Notes under the pieces: model-generated | Told to the model about the DNA's origin: nothing | Database searches by the model: none | Seen by the model: the letters and a program-made list of their open reading frames with translations, nothing else | Source of the DNA: CAZUAQ01 sp964618455 | GTDB taxonomy: Bacteria > Planctomycetota > Phycisphaerae > UBA1845 > PWPN01 | Direction: 5' to 3' | Assembly (NCBI GenBank): GCA_964618455.1 | Contig: CAZUAQ010000010.1 | Coordinates: 77,153 to 141,152 of the forward strand | Length of the DNA stretch: 64,000 bases | Made by a program: the position numbers and the translations under genes | Part shown: positions 7,843 through 16,950 of the stretch, one piece after another | How positions within the stretch are numbered: position 1 is the first letter of the stretch | Layout: each line of letters starts with the position of its first letter

Positions 7843-10269
7843 ATGTTTTCCTGTCAACCAAGTCGGCTTGTTCTGTCCGTCGCCGCGACACTCTTCCTGC
7901 CTGCGCTTGTCACGGCAGAGTTCACGGATGACTTTTCCTCGAAGAACCCCGCATGGGGCGCCCTGGACGGCGAGAGCGCCTGGAACATCGAGGAGGGGCG
8001 GCTTCGGGCGCACACTTCCGGTGGCGATCACAACTGCCTGTTGACCGAACCGATCGCGACCGACGCCGTGGTGCAGACCCGGGTGTCGTTTCACGGCGAA
8101 GGCCGGCGCAACTTCGGAATCGTGCTTCGCGCCCAGGACGACGGTCGTTTCCTGATGCTTCGTTATTACGACAGCCAGGACGCGTTGCAGCTCCTGACGC
8201 ACACGCCCTCCGGATTTTCGGAGGATCGCCCGCTCTCCCAGCGGGTCCGGCTCTTTCCGTCGAAGGACTATTTTCTCAAGGTCGCCGTGGTCGGCGATCG
8301 CCTGGCCGCCAAGATGTGGCCCGAAGAAACGCAGGAGCCCGATTGGCAATTTCATCAAAAGGTGTCACTGACCGAGGCCGGGCGGTTCGGTCTCGGTGTT
8401 CATGACAGCGGGCACATCGGCTTTGACGATTTTTCGCTCGTGACGGAAGATGAATACATCACGACCGTTCGCGAGACCATCGCCCGGGAGCAACGCGAGC
8501 AACGGGACCTCATCCTCAATCACCTCGCGCTGCAGGTCGAAGTCGCGCCGCTGGCCTGCCCGCACGAGGGAACCCGTCGCATGGATGTGGTGATGGTGGC
8601 CCGGGGACAGCGCGTGGTTTTCGATGGGACGTTCCACGTGCATGACGGCGATCGACACGAACGCCACGAAATCAGCGCGAAGACACATCCCACGGGGATG
8701 CTCATTCTCAAGTTGCCGGAGTCCCGCATCGCCCGGCCGATCAGGATCGTGTTTGACGCCGGAGAGGATGTGCAACGTGAGACCACGGTCACGCTGGAAC
8801 CCGCCTCCTCACCGGAGTGGACCCGGTATGTCCGAACCTGCCTGGATACCCTGCTCGAGCATGGGACCGATCGCTACGGCTCCGTCGAGACCGACATGCT
8901 GATGAGCATCGTGGACGTGTACACGCTGAACTCGCCCGAGCGGCCTCAACGGCTCGATGCCGAGATCCGAACGGAAGGCCGACCGACGCACGGTCGCCTG
9001 AGCCCGGCGGGGAGCAATCTCTGGCTGGACATGCCCGTCATCAAGGCGTTGTACCTCATGTCCGAGCGATCGGGGGATACCCGTTACGCGCGAGCTGCCG
9101 ATGCCTACATCGCCGACACCTTCACGCACGCGACGAAGAACAACGGCCTGCTCTCCTGGGGGTCGCACAGTTACTACAACGCCTACACCGACAAGCCCGA
9201 CGGCGATGTCGGCAGCGGACAGCCTGTCCACGAGATTCTGATCAAGCACGCCGACTGGGAAGCCATGCATCGCGTCAATCCGAAAGCCTTCCGCCGGTTC
9301 GTGGACGGACTCTGGAAGTGGCACGTCGTGGACAAGAAAACGGGGCTTCACAACCGCCACGATGACGGGCGACCGGGGTGCGATTTCGCCTTCTCCGGCG
9401 GATCGTTCGCCATGGCGTTCGCTGCCCTGTCGAAGTTGACGAACGACGAATCCTATCTGGACAAAGCCAGGCTCGTGGCCGCCTGGCATTACGAAAACCG
9501 AAACCCGGAGACGGGGCTGACGGCGGACTGCCCCAATCTGAAGCGGCGTTACGACGGCAATCATTGCTTCACGACCGTCAGCGGCCCGCACGCGGCGGCA
9601 TTGCTGCGCTGTTACGAATGGACCGGCGAGGATTATTTTCGCGACGCAGCCATGACCTACATCCAGGCGTACGACCGCTACGCGTGGGATGAGAACGCAC
9701 AATCGTACTGCGGCATGGTGACTCTCGACGGGGAATGCATCCCCGAGCAGAAGAAGGGGGCCGGTTATGACATCTGGAAGCCCACCGGTCACGTCGATGT
9801 CTGGCGGACCACGATGTACTCGTACGAGATGCCGCTGATCGCCGCCCAGACTTCGGTCTACGCCTACCATCACGCCACGACCGACGCCGAGCGACAGGTG
9901 CTCTTGCGCTCCGCGCGGCGATGGGCGCAAGTGATCCGAAATCAGATGCCGCCCCGCCCGGGAAGACGCTGGGACAAGGAACTGCACGCCGCCTTACCCC
10001 AACTCAAGACGACCGGAGGTACGTACGCGGAGAACTATGGGCGGGCGATCTCCTTTTTCGTCGGACTTCACGAGATCAACGGTGACCCCGAGGATCTGAA
10101 GATGGCCGAGACCCTGGCCCGCGATGCGGTCCAGCAGCTCTTCGTCAACGGGCTTTTCCGCGGTCATCCCGCCAAGCCGTACTACCAGTCGAACGAGGGC
10201 GTCGGTTACGTCCTACTCGCGCTGATGCAGTTGGACGATCGTTCCAAGGAACTGGCGTTGGCATTCTGA
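7843..10269 (+). CDS. Exported two-domain protein: lectin-like domain plus six-hairpin-glycosidase-like domain (copy 1)
   Basis: About 808 residues from the ATG at 7843, chosen because AGGAG lies seven bases upstream and the protein then begins with a clear signal peptide (SRLVLSVAATLFLPALVTA). Residues about 25-210 look like a concanavalin-type jelly roll of the DUF1080/3-keto-disaccharide-hydrolase kind (FTDDFSS, NFGIVLRAQDDGRFLMLRYY, GHIGFDDFSLV). After a linker, residues about 330-800 form an all-alpha domain with repeated helical signatures such as GSNLWLDMPVIKALYLMSE, GLLSWGSHSYYNAY and FAFSGGSFAMAF, which suggest an (alpha/alpha)6 barrel. It may degrade polysaccharide and feed the operon's intracellular enzymes. 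It is clearly paralogous to the next gene. Catalytic residues are not assigned. Confidence 0.7.
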   Translation: MFSCQPSRLVLSVAATLFLPALVTAEFTDDFSSKNPAWGALDGESAWNIEEGRLRAHTSGGDHNCLLTEPIATDAVVQTRVSFHGEGRRNFGIVLRAQDDGRFLMLRYYDSQDALQLLTHTPSGFSEDRPLSQRVRLFPSKDYFLKVAVVGDRLAAKMWPEETQEPDWQFHQKVSLTEAGRFGLGVHDSGHIGFDDFSLVTEDEYITTVRETIAREQREQRDLILNHLALQVEVAPLACPHEGTRRMDVVMVARGQRVVFDGTFHVHDGDRHERHEISAKTHPTGMLILKLPESRIARPIRIVFDAGEDVQRETTVTLEPASSPEWTRYVRTCLDTLLEHGTDRYGSVETDMLMSIVDVYTLNSPERPQRLDAEIRTEGRPTHGRLSPAGSNLWLDMPVIKALYLMSERSGDTRYARAADAYIADTFTHATKNNGLLSWGSHSYYNAYTDKPDGDVGSGQPVHEILIKHADWEAMHRVNPKAFRRFVDGLWKWHVVDKKTGLHNRHDDGRPGCDFAFSGGSFAMAFAALSKLTNDESYLDKARLVAAWHYENRNPETGLTADCPNLKRRYDGNHCFTTVSGPHAAALLRCYEWTGEDYFRDAAMTYIQAYDRYAWDENAQSYCGMVTLDGECIPEQKKGAGYDIWKPTGHVDVWRTTMYSYEMPLIAAQTSVYAYHHATTDAERQVLLRSARRWAQVIRNQMPPRPGRRWDKELHAALPQLKTTGGTYAENYGRAISFFVGLHEINGDPEDLKMAETLARDAVQQLFVNGLFRGHPAKPYYQSNEGVGYVLLALMQLDDRSKELALAF

Positions 10270-10344
10270 CGTCAGTGGCGGCGAAGGATCTCCAGAAACC
10301 GATCCCCCGGCACCGGTCGGGGCGAAGCCACGTGGGTGAGAGAG

Positions 10345-12822
10345 ATGATGACGATGATTCACTACGTCGCTGCCGGACTCTGCCTGACCTCCATAACCGG
10401 CGGCAATCTAGAACGACCACCGGCATTCGAAGACGAGGGGACGCCATCTCCCACTCCGCGCTGGTCTCCCTTCCTGGACCCCGGCAAACTCGTCGCCGAG
10501 GACGGCTATCGGGTGGCCGAGGGCAAGCGGGACGCGGCCTGGCTGGCGTCCATGTCGGCTGCCAGGGAAGTGGCCATCCAAGCCGACTTTCGAATCTCCC
10601 GCTCCGGTCGGATGAATTTCGGCGTCGTTCTGGGCGCGCGGGGTGAGCGCAACTGTCTCATGCTCCGGCATTACGACGGCATCCGCGGACTGCAATTGCT
10701 CCGCTTTGAAAACGGAACCATCACGCGAACGGAGAATGGACCCGCCCGCGTGACGATTCTCCCGGGCCGATGGTATCGCATGAAAGTCATCGCTGTCGGA
10801 GGCGAACTGCTGGCCCGGACCTGGCCGGTCGATGCACCGGAGCCTGAGTGGCAATTCAAAACCCGAATCGAAGACCTCCCGGAAGGTCGGGTCGGGCTGA
10901 CCGTGCAGGAGTGCGCGGTGGATGTCGATAATGTCCGGATCTGGACTGATGTGGCCGTCAGGGAGTGGGATGCGCACCGACAAGAGCTCGAAGCCGAGCG
11001 ACGCCGGCGGCGGATCGAGTCCATGACACTCGAAGTGACGCCCACGCCATATCTGATGCTCACTGAGGAAGGACCTCAGCAACGCATCGAGGTTCGTGCA
11101 ACCGTGGGTCATGAAACGGAGCCTGTCGGCGGCAGGATCAGAATCGCCGTGGGCGATACAGAACACGGAATCGACGTTGAACCTCACTTCTTCCAGGCCG
11201 GCGCAACACCCGTGTATATCAAGCATGTGACGAGACCGACGAAGGCTCATGTGGCCTTCAAGACGGATCATGGCAACATGCTAGAGGCGGAAGCCATCGT
11301 CTCCCCTCTACCGGAACGCATGCAAGCCCTCACCTCTCCAGGGGGGACGCCTGCGCGCGACTACCGCCACTACGTTCGAAAGTGCCTCGATACGCTGATC
11401 CGGCGGGGGACGGACCGCTACGGGAAGATCCATTCCCCCATGATGATGGCGGTCATCGACGTCAAGACGCGGAATGCTCCCGAATCCCCTGATCTGCTCG
11501 ACAGCGCGTACCGTACGGAAGGCCGACCGGACCACGGGCGACGCAGCCCGGGAGGCTCCAATCTCTGGCTGGATCAGCCGCTGATCAGCGCGATGTACCG
11601 CCTCTCTGAATTGACTGGCGACACCGCCTACGCCGACGCCGCCGATGACTACATTCGTGCCGCGTTCACGCATGCCGTCAGGAAGGACGGCCCCCGCAAG
11701 GGCCTGCTCTACTGGGGCTCACACAGCTATTATGACGCGTACCAGGATCGCGATGGCGGCGACCGTGGGGTCCATGAAATCCTGATTCTCCATCCCTTGT
11801 GGGAGGAGATGTATCGCGTTGATCCCGAAGGCGTCACGCGCGAGATCGAGCAGATCTGGAATCATCACATTCGAGACAAGACGACGGGCCTGCACAACCG
11901 GCATGACTCCGATGGATCGGGAGACTTCGCGTTCTCGGGAGGTTCGTTCTGCATCGCCTTCAGCTTCCTGTACGAAAAAACGGGCGATACCCGATGGCTT
12001 GACCGCGCGCTGCTGATCGCGAATTATCACTTCGCCGCACGAGATACCGCTACGCAACTGGCCCCTACGGCGCCGGAGTCTTCCCGATGCGCCGCATGCT
12101 TCAACGGCCATTTCTGCAACACGCAACTGACCGGTCCATTCGCGTCTCAAATGCTGCGATGCTACGTCATGACCGGCGTGCCGCGGTTCCGGGAAATCGC
12201 GGAGACCTTCATCAAGGCGTACGACACGTACGGCTGGGATTCTGCGGCCGGATCCTTCTATGGCGCCCTGCGCCTCGATGGGACGCCACTGAAAAGCAAA
12301 TCAGAATGGAATGATTACATCTGGGCGCCGGACGGCTACGTGGAAGTCTGGCGGACCATCGTCTGTTCCTGGGAGTTTCCCCTGATCAGCGCGCAGACCA
12401 GCGTTTGGGCCTATGAACTGTCCGGCCGGGATCGGGCTTCACGGGATCCCAGGTTGCTGGAGATCGCACTACGCTGGGGAAAGATGATCGAACGCGAACT
12501 TCCTCCACAAATCGGGCATCGCTGGCGCAAGCAGGTTCATGACGCCATGCCGCGAGCCCGGGAGGTCCAGGGAGCCTACGCGGAGAATTACGGTCGCGCC
12601 ATCGCCACCTTCGTCGGACTGCATCATGCTACCGGAGAGACCTGGTACCTCAATCGCGCGCGTCAACTGGCAAACGAAGCGATCGATAAGCTCTACACGA
12701 ACGGTCTCTTTCGAGGTCATCCAGCCAAGGGCTACTACGAATCCTGCGACGGGGTGGGTACACTGATGCAGGCGCTGCTTTACCTGGATGCCATCCCGGA
12801 GCAAGGCGACATGCCCTTCTGA
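10345..12822 (+). CDS. Exported two-domain protein: lectin-like domain plus six-hairpin-glycosidase-like domain (copy 2)
   Basis: A paralogue of the preceding gene with the same order: short hydrophobic leader, jelly-roll domain (NFGVVLGARGERNCLMLRHYD), linker, all-alpha domain (GTDRYGKIHSPMMMAVIDV, GSNLWLDQPLISAMYRLSE, YWGSHSYYDAY, FAFSGGSFCIAFSF). It carries an extra Cys-containing stretch, SSRCAACFNGHFCN, in the middle of the helical domain. The start is uncertain: GTG 10336 and ATGs at 10345, 10348 and 10354 are in frame; GGTGAGAG lies just upstream. The leader is weak (HYVAAGLCLTSITGG). Tandem duplication with divergence suggests two related substrates or linkages. It ends the locus 100 bases before the tRNA. 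Confidence 0.68.
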   Translation: MMTMIHYVAAGLCLTSITGGNLERPPAFEDEGTPSPTPRWSPFLDPGKLVAEDGYRVAEGKRDAAWLASMSAAREVAIQADFRISRSGRMNFGVVLGARGERNCLMLRHYDGIRGLQLLRFENGTITRTENGPARVTILPGRWYRMKVIAVGGELLARTWPVDAPEPEWQFKTRIEDLPEGRVGLTVQECAVDVDNVRIWTDVAVREWDAHRQELEAERRRRRIESMTLEVTPTPYLMLTEEGPQQRIEVRATVGHETEPVGGRIRIAVGDTEHGIDVEPHFFQAGATPVYIKHVTRPTKAHVAFKTDHGNMLEAEAIVSPLPERMQALTSPGGTPARDYRHYVRKCLDTLIRRGTDRYGKIHSPMMMAVIDVKTRNAPESPDLLDSAYRTEGRPDHGRRSPGGSNLWLDQPLISAMYRLSELTGDTAYADAADDYIRAAFTHAVRKDGPRKGLLYWGSHSYYDAYQDRDGGDRGVHEILILHPLWEEMYRVDPEGVTREIEQIWNHHIRDKTTGLHNRHDSDGSGDFAFSGGSFCIAFSFLYEKTGDTRWLDRALLIANYHFAARDTATQLAPTAPESSRCAACFNGHFCNTQLTGPFASQMLRCYVMTGVPRFREIAETFIKAYDTYGWDSAAGSFYGALRLDGTPLKSKSEWNDYIWAPDGYVEVWRTIVCSWEFPLISAQTSVWAYELSGRDRASRDPRLLEIALRWGKMIERELPPQIGHRWRKQVHDAMPRAREVQGAYAENYGRAIATFVGLHHATGETWYLNRARQLANEAIDKLYTNGLFRGHPAKGYYESCDGVGTLMQALLYLDAIPEQGDMPF

Positions 12823-12882
12823 ATGAAGGACGGTTCCAGGAGGGTGAGTCCCTGATCCGATGATCATCGAACCGCCCGCCCC

Positions 12883-12911
12883 TTCATGTTGCCCCGAGAC
12901 ACGGCTACAAT
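12883..12911 (+). promoter_or_regulatory. Possible sigma-70-type promoter of tRNA-Ser
   Basis: TACAAT at 12906-12911 is a good -10 box placed 11 bases before the tRNA; TTCATG at 12883-12888 is a weak -35 with a 17-base spacer. Called from position and the -10 only. Confidence 0.3.
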
Positions 12912-12922
12912 GAGGCCTGCCA

Positions 12923-13009
12923 GGAGGCGTGGCCGAGCGGCTGAAGGCGACGGTCTTGAAAACCGTTAGGCGCGAAAGCGTCTCGGGGGTTCGAATCCCT
13001 CCGCCTCCG
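12923..13009 (+). tRNA. tRNA-Ser (anticodon UGA)
   Basis: An 87-base tRNA with a seven-pair acceptor stem (GGAGGCG with CGCCTCC), discriminator G, D-arm GGCCGAGCGGCTGAAGGC, anticodon loop CTTGAAA with TGA at 12957-12959, a long variable arm TAGGCGCGAAAGCGTCT typical of class II serine tRNA, and T-arm GGGGGTTCGAATCCCT. CCA is not encoded. It decodes UCA and probably other UCN codons. Confidence 0.96.
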
Positions 13010-13251
13010 TTGTTTTCTCGATCTAACTTCATATCCAGAAAAGACTTCGACACTTCACAGGGCATGTGTCCTGCCTACAAGCACACCAGGCTTCCGCCCA
13101 TTATTGAAGCGACAACGCAATTAATCAGGTAGGGCATTCCCCTTCATCTTGGGGCGATAATGCATCAGGTCGGGCACTTAAGTTCCGATATCAAGGGATG
13201 AACTGACCAGGGCCCCAGGCCTCTACCAGGAACTCAAAGGAAGCGCGACCG

Positions 13252-16182
13252 ATGTATCTCACGCATTACGGGTTTGAGCGGCAACCTTTTCGGAACACCG
13301 CCGATCCGCGCTTTTTCTACAGGTCCACCGCCCATGAAGAAGCGATGGCGGCCATGCTCTATGGCGTGACCCAACGTCAGGGCGTCACGCTGGTGACGGG
13401 CGAGACGGGCAGCGGCAAGACACTGCTCGCGCATTGCCTGGTCGAAACGCTCGGCAGCCAGGCGGACGCGGTGATCCTTCCCCATGTGCCCGATGGCGGT
13501 CGCGAACTGATCACGACTCTCTGTCGCTCGTTCGGCGTGCGTTACCGGCAATCACATTCGACCGCCGAGCTGATTGAACGACTCAAGACACATCTGCTGC
13601 TCCGCAATAACGAGGGGCTGCTCTCGCTCGTCATCCTCGATCAGGTGGAACGCCTGACTTCCGAAGTGGTCGAGCAGGTGCGGCTGCTGAGCGATCTCGA
13701 ACACGACAGTACCAAGCTGCTTCAGATCGTACTGCTCGGTCGGAATGACCTCGAGGAGCAACTGAGTGAACCGTCGATGGAGCAGTTCCGACAGCGTATC
13801 GCCACGGCCAGAACGCTCTCGTTCTTCGAGCGGGATCAGACCCGGGCGTACATCCGGCATCGCCTCGAAGTGGCGGGGGCGAAGCATCTGGATCTCTTTC
13901 AGGACGAAGCCATCGAACTCATCCACGATCAGGCCGGAGGTTCACCCCGCTTGATCAACCAGATCGCCGACGCGGCGTTGCTCTCGGGCTACAGTCAATC
14001 GCGCGAAGTGATCGATCGCGACACGATCGCGGAAAGTGTGCGGGGATTGGTGGCCTTGCATCTGGCTCGCGTCTCCGATGGCGCTTCTTCGGTCAGTGCG
14101 ACGGAAACACCGCCACACGTTCCGACTTCTCACGAGGGAAGTTCCCGCGATCTCGCGGCGCTTCACGAAGCCGGCCGCCGCGGCATGGAAGTCATGGGCC
14201 GTCTGGATGAAGCTTCCCGGCAGGCCATCCAGCGTATCGAATCACTGTCACAGTTGATCTCCCGCGCGGCAGGCAGCGAGCAGACGCTCGACCGGATCCG
14301 AAGCGATATGGGACAGTCGGCGGAGTCCGCCACCGCGCAATCGGCGAAGTTCCGCGCTCATGTCGAGGAGGCGGAGGCGCTGAACGCGCAATTGACCGCC
14401 ACCCGGGCGCGCATCAAGCGCTGGTACGAACACCATTCCCAAGAGGTCCGCAAGCAAGGCAAGTCCGTCAAGCAACTCCGCCGGTCTCTCCAGGACGATG
14501 TCCAATCGGCCGAGTCCGCCGCCAAGCGTGTCGAAACGCAGACAGAGAAGGCTCAGGCTTCCCTTGAAGAAACGCTGAGCCGCCTTGACGAGGCTCATTC
14601 GACACTTGCACGCGTGATCGAGGTGGCGGCCGATACCGGGGAGACGCTCGATGCCCGCCGCGAAGCCGGAATCGAATGTGATCAGCATGTGCAGCAACTG
14701 CTTCAGGATCTCAACGCGCAGGTCGGCCGGCTGGACGACCTGATCCTTCAATCCACAGGAGCCATCGATCGCCTGGAACAGACGACGGCGGAGGCCGACC
14801 GCGCCGGTGACGCCTTCGACCAGCGGCTTCAACAGGGGCGCGCTTCGTTTGAAGAGCATGTCGCGCGTCAGGTGCGTGCAGGCGAAGCCGGGATCGCCGA
14901 CCTCCTCGGCCGATTGGATTCGCGCCGCGAAGCATTACTGAACACGCTGGAGAGCGGACGCGAACTGATTCAACAACTCGAGCATCAGGATAACGAGACC
15001 TGCGCGCGCGTGGAGAGCCTGCGGTCACTTCTCGAGGAGGCCTGCCGTCAGATTCCCGTGCTCAGCAACGGCTGCAGTACCGCATCTCACCGCCAGGAAG
15101 AGCTTGCGTCCCTGCTGCAGCAAGTGGGCGATTCGACGCGCGGACTCGAAGGAATTGTGCAATCGTTCATCGACCGGTTGCACGAAGAATTGAATAGCGC
15201 CCAGAGCAACACACAATCGCTGATGGGGCACTTGAATCGAGGGCAGTCGACACTGCAGCAGGCGCTGCAACGCGTCGAATCGGTCGTCGAGGAGTGCCGC
15301 CGGCAGGAAGAGATTCGCGCGCAGCAAATCGAGGAGACGGATACCGCCATCGCGTCCCTGAGCGCGCAGCGAGACGCAGCCCGTGAAGCCGGTCGACTGG
15401 CCGGCTCCTCGATCGAGGAGTTGAGGTCGCAGACCGCCAAGTCGCTGGAAGCGCGTAAGTCGCTCATCCGAACCGAGCAGGAAAGCCGGCAGGTGCAGGA
15501 GAAGCTCCATGCGCGCAGCGACTACCTGCACGGCCTGATGCAATCCACGGAGGAACTGGCCGTCCGCCTGGGCGACGTCTCCCAGGAAGCGTCGGACGTC
15601 CGAAGCGATCTGACGAATCAGTTCGAGGATCTGGCTCGGCAGCGCGGCGAGACGCGCTCGCTGCTGGAGCAACACGACGAAGTCGCCAAGGGGATGGGGC
15701 TCCAGGTCAAGCAGGCCCGAAAGGTCATGCTGGAGATCGAGACCGGACTGCGTGACCTCGGCGTTGCTTCGGGCGAAGCTGCTTCCCGCAAGCAGGACCT
15801 GACGTCGCGCGTGCAACGCGCTTCGGAAATCCTGGGCCAATTGGAGACGCATCTTCCCCGCGCGTCGCAACTCGCCCAGCAACTGCAGAACGCGTCTGAG
15901 CAACTCACCGAAGGGGCGCGTGAGGCGCGACAGGCTACACGGGAACTGGCCAACGAGCGTCTCAAGGCGGAAGAAGCGTTCCGGAAACTGAGAGCCATCC
16001 AGGGCGGATCATCCGTCGATCCGGCGTCGGCCATGGAGGATGCAGACGTGGACGAGATCCCCACGCTTCGCCTGCGCCTGAACGATGCCCGATCTGAAAA
16101 AACTCCCGCGCCTCATCCCCCATCGGGGACGACGGAAGGGGCGTGCGACAAGTCGCCATCCCGGCGGGAGGCCGCTTCCTAA
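13252..16182 (+). CDS. ExeA/MshM-like AAA ATPase fused to a very long coiled coil
   Basis: A 976-residue protein. Residues 1-270 are an ExeA-type AAA+ domain: MYLTHYGFERQPFRNTADPRF start, Walker A GETGSGKT at 50-57, Walker B strand SLVILDQVE at 125-133, and GSPRLINQIAD at 230-240 (the family's PRLIN signature). The Walker B acidic pair reads Asp130-Gln131 where relatives usually have Asp-Glu. From about 280 to 920 the sequence is heptad-rich, Glu/Gln/Arg/Ala-dominated coiled coil with no transmembrane segment and no peptidoglycan-binding domain as found at the end of ExeA itself. The next gene starts on the base after its stop, so the two are coupled. ExeA relatives help assemble secretion or pilus machinery; here the role is unknown. 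Confidence 0.75.
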   Translation: MYLTHYGFERQPFRNTADPRFFYRSTAHEEAMAAMLYGVTQRQGVTLVTGETGSGKTLLAHCLVETLGSQADAVILPHVPDGGRELITTLCRSFGVRYRQSHSTAELIERLKTHLLLRNNEGLLSLVILDQVERLTSEVVEQVRLLSDLEHDSTKLLQIVLLGRNDLEEQLSEPSMEQFRQRIATARTLSFFERDQTRAYIRHRLEVAGAKHLDLFQDEAIELIHDQAGGSPRLINQIADAALLSGYSQSREVIDRDTIAESVRGLVALHLARVSDGASSVSATETPPHVPTSHEGSSRDLAALHEAGRRGMEVMGRLDEASRQAIQRIESLSQLISRAAGSEQTLDRIRSDMGQSAESATAQSAKFRAHVEEAEALNAQLTATRARIKRWYEHHSQEVRKQGKSVKQLRRSLQDDVQSAESAAKRVETQTEKAQASLEETLSRLDEAHSTLARVIEVAADTGETLDARREAGIECDQHVQQLLQDLNAQVGRLDDLILQSTGAIDRLEQTTAEADRAGDAFDQRLQQGRASFEEHVARQVRAGEAGIADLLGRLDSRREALLNTLESGRELIQQLEHQDNETCARVESLRSLLEEACRQIPVLSNGCSTASHRQEELASLLQQVGDSTRGLEGIVQSFIDRLHEELNSAQSNTQSLMGHLNRGQSTLQQALQRVESVVEECRRQEEIRAQQIEETDTAIASLSAQRDAAREAGRLAGSSIEELRSQTAKSLEARKSLIRTEQESRQVQEKLHARSDYLHGLMQSTEELAVRLGDVSQEASDVRSDLTNQFEDLARQRGETRSLLEQHDEVAKGMGLQVKQARKVMLEIETGLRDLGVASGEAASRKQDLTSRVQRASEILGQLETHLPRASQLAQQLQNASEQLTEGAREARQATRELANERLKAEEAFRKLRAIQGGSSVDPASAMEDADVDEIPTLRLRLNDARSEKTPAPHPPSGTTEGACDKSPSRREAAS

Positions 16183-16788
16183 ATGCGCGGTCTGGCCATC
16201 CTCGTTTGCGCGCTCCTCGTCCTCATCCTTCTGGCGTGGTACCTCTGGGCACCCGGGCGGCACAGCGATTTGAGCTGGCTGATGCTGACGCTGCTCTTCG
16301 TCATTCTCTTCGGCCGGGAACTCTACGAATCCCTTCCCGCGGAACACCCGTCGACCTCGCACGGATTCGCCATACCCGTGGAACTGGAGCCCTGTCCGGA
16401 GGCCGAAGTCGAAGAGTCGGACCAGCGCCCGCTCGTCGAGGGTTACTGGGTCGGCGACTTCACGCTTCGCCCACTCTCCTCGACGGAGACCGTGGATCGA
16501 ACGATTCCGATCCGGCTGGAGTTTCGTGCATGCGGGGGTGCCTGGGAGGTGGAGCCGCGCCTGCTGCCCGTCGACGGAGAAGGCGTCTCGCGCGTGGAGG
16601 TGATCGAGTATGACGACCGGACCGGCGACCTCGATCTACAAATCACACTGGGCCCCTCGTTGAATACGTCCGTCGTCACGGCGAACCTGCACTACGACGG
16701 TGTTCATTTGCGAATGGACCCGGATGCCGAAATCGAAGGCGAACTCTGCCGGGCGCGGCTGGTGCATGCGCAGCTCGATCACTGCTGA
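16183..16788 (+). CDS. Small membrane-anchored protein of unknown function
   Basis: A 201-residue protein beginning directly after the TAA of the ATPase/coiled-coil gene (TAAATG). Two hydrophobic segments at the N-terminus (AILVCALLVLILLAWYLW and SWLMLTLLFVILF) are followed by a soluble acidic domain rich in beta-type sequence and ending VHAQLDHC. I do not recognise the family. Coupling to the ATPase gene suggests it is the membrane partner or anchor of that protein. Confidence 0.6.
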   Translation: MRGLAILVCALLVLILLAWYLWAPGRHSDLSWLMLTLLFVILFGRELYESLPAEHPSTSHGFAIPVELEPCPEAEVEESDQRPLVEGYWVGDFTLRPLSSTETVDRTIPIRLEFRACGGAWEVEPRLLPVDGEGVSRVEVIEYDDRTGDLDLQITLGPSLNTSVVTANLHYDGVHLRMDPDAEIEGELCRARLVHAQLDHC

Positions 16789-16873
16789 TCTTCCTCTCCA
16801 AGCGGCGACACGCACGAACACTGCGCTTGCCTCGGACAAGGCGTCAACGCCTCACGGCAGGCAGATCGGAATT

Positions 16874-16903
16874 TTGGCCATTCATCCCCCGACTTCCTAT
16901 ACT
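16874..16903 (+). promoter_or_regulatory. Possible sigma-70-type promoter of nadA
   Basis: TTGGCC (16874-16879) and TATACT (16898-16903) with an 18-base spacer, 48 bases before the nadA start. Four of six and five of six matches to consensus. Confidence 0.35.
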
Positions 16904-16950
16904 TGGGTTGAGTTTGTCAGCGACATCCGGTCTCCTGGAGGTGACCGAGC

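Noticed and set aside
13124..13176. ATCAGGTAGGGCA (13124-13136) and ATCAGGTCGGGCA (13164-13176) as a direct repeat
   Set aside because: 12 of 13 matches over 40 bases spacing is suggestive, but too short to call without further copies.
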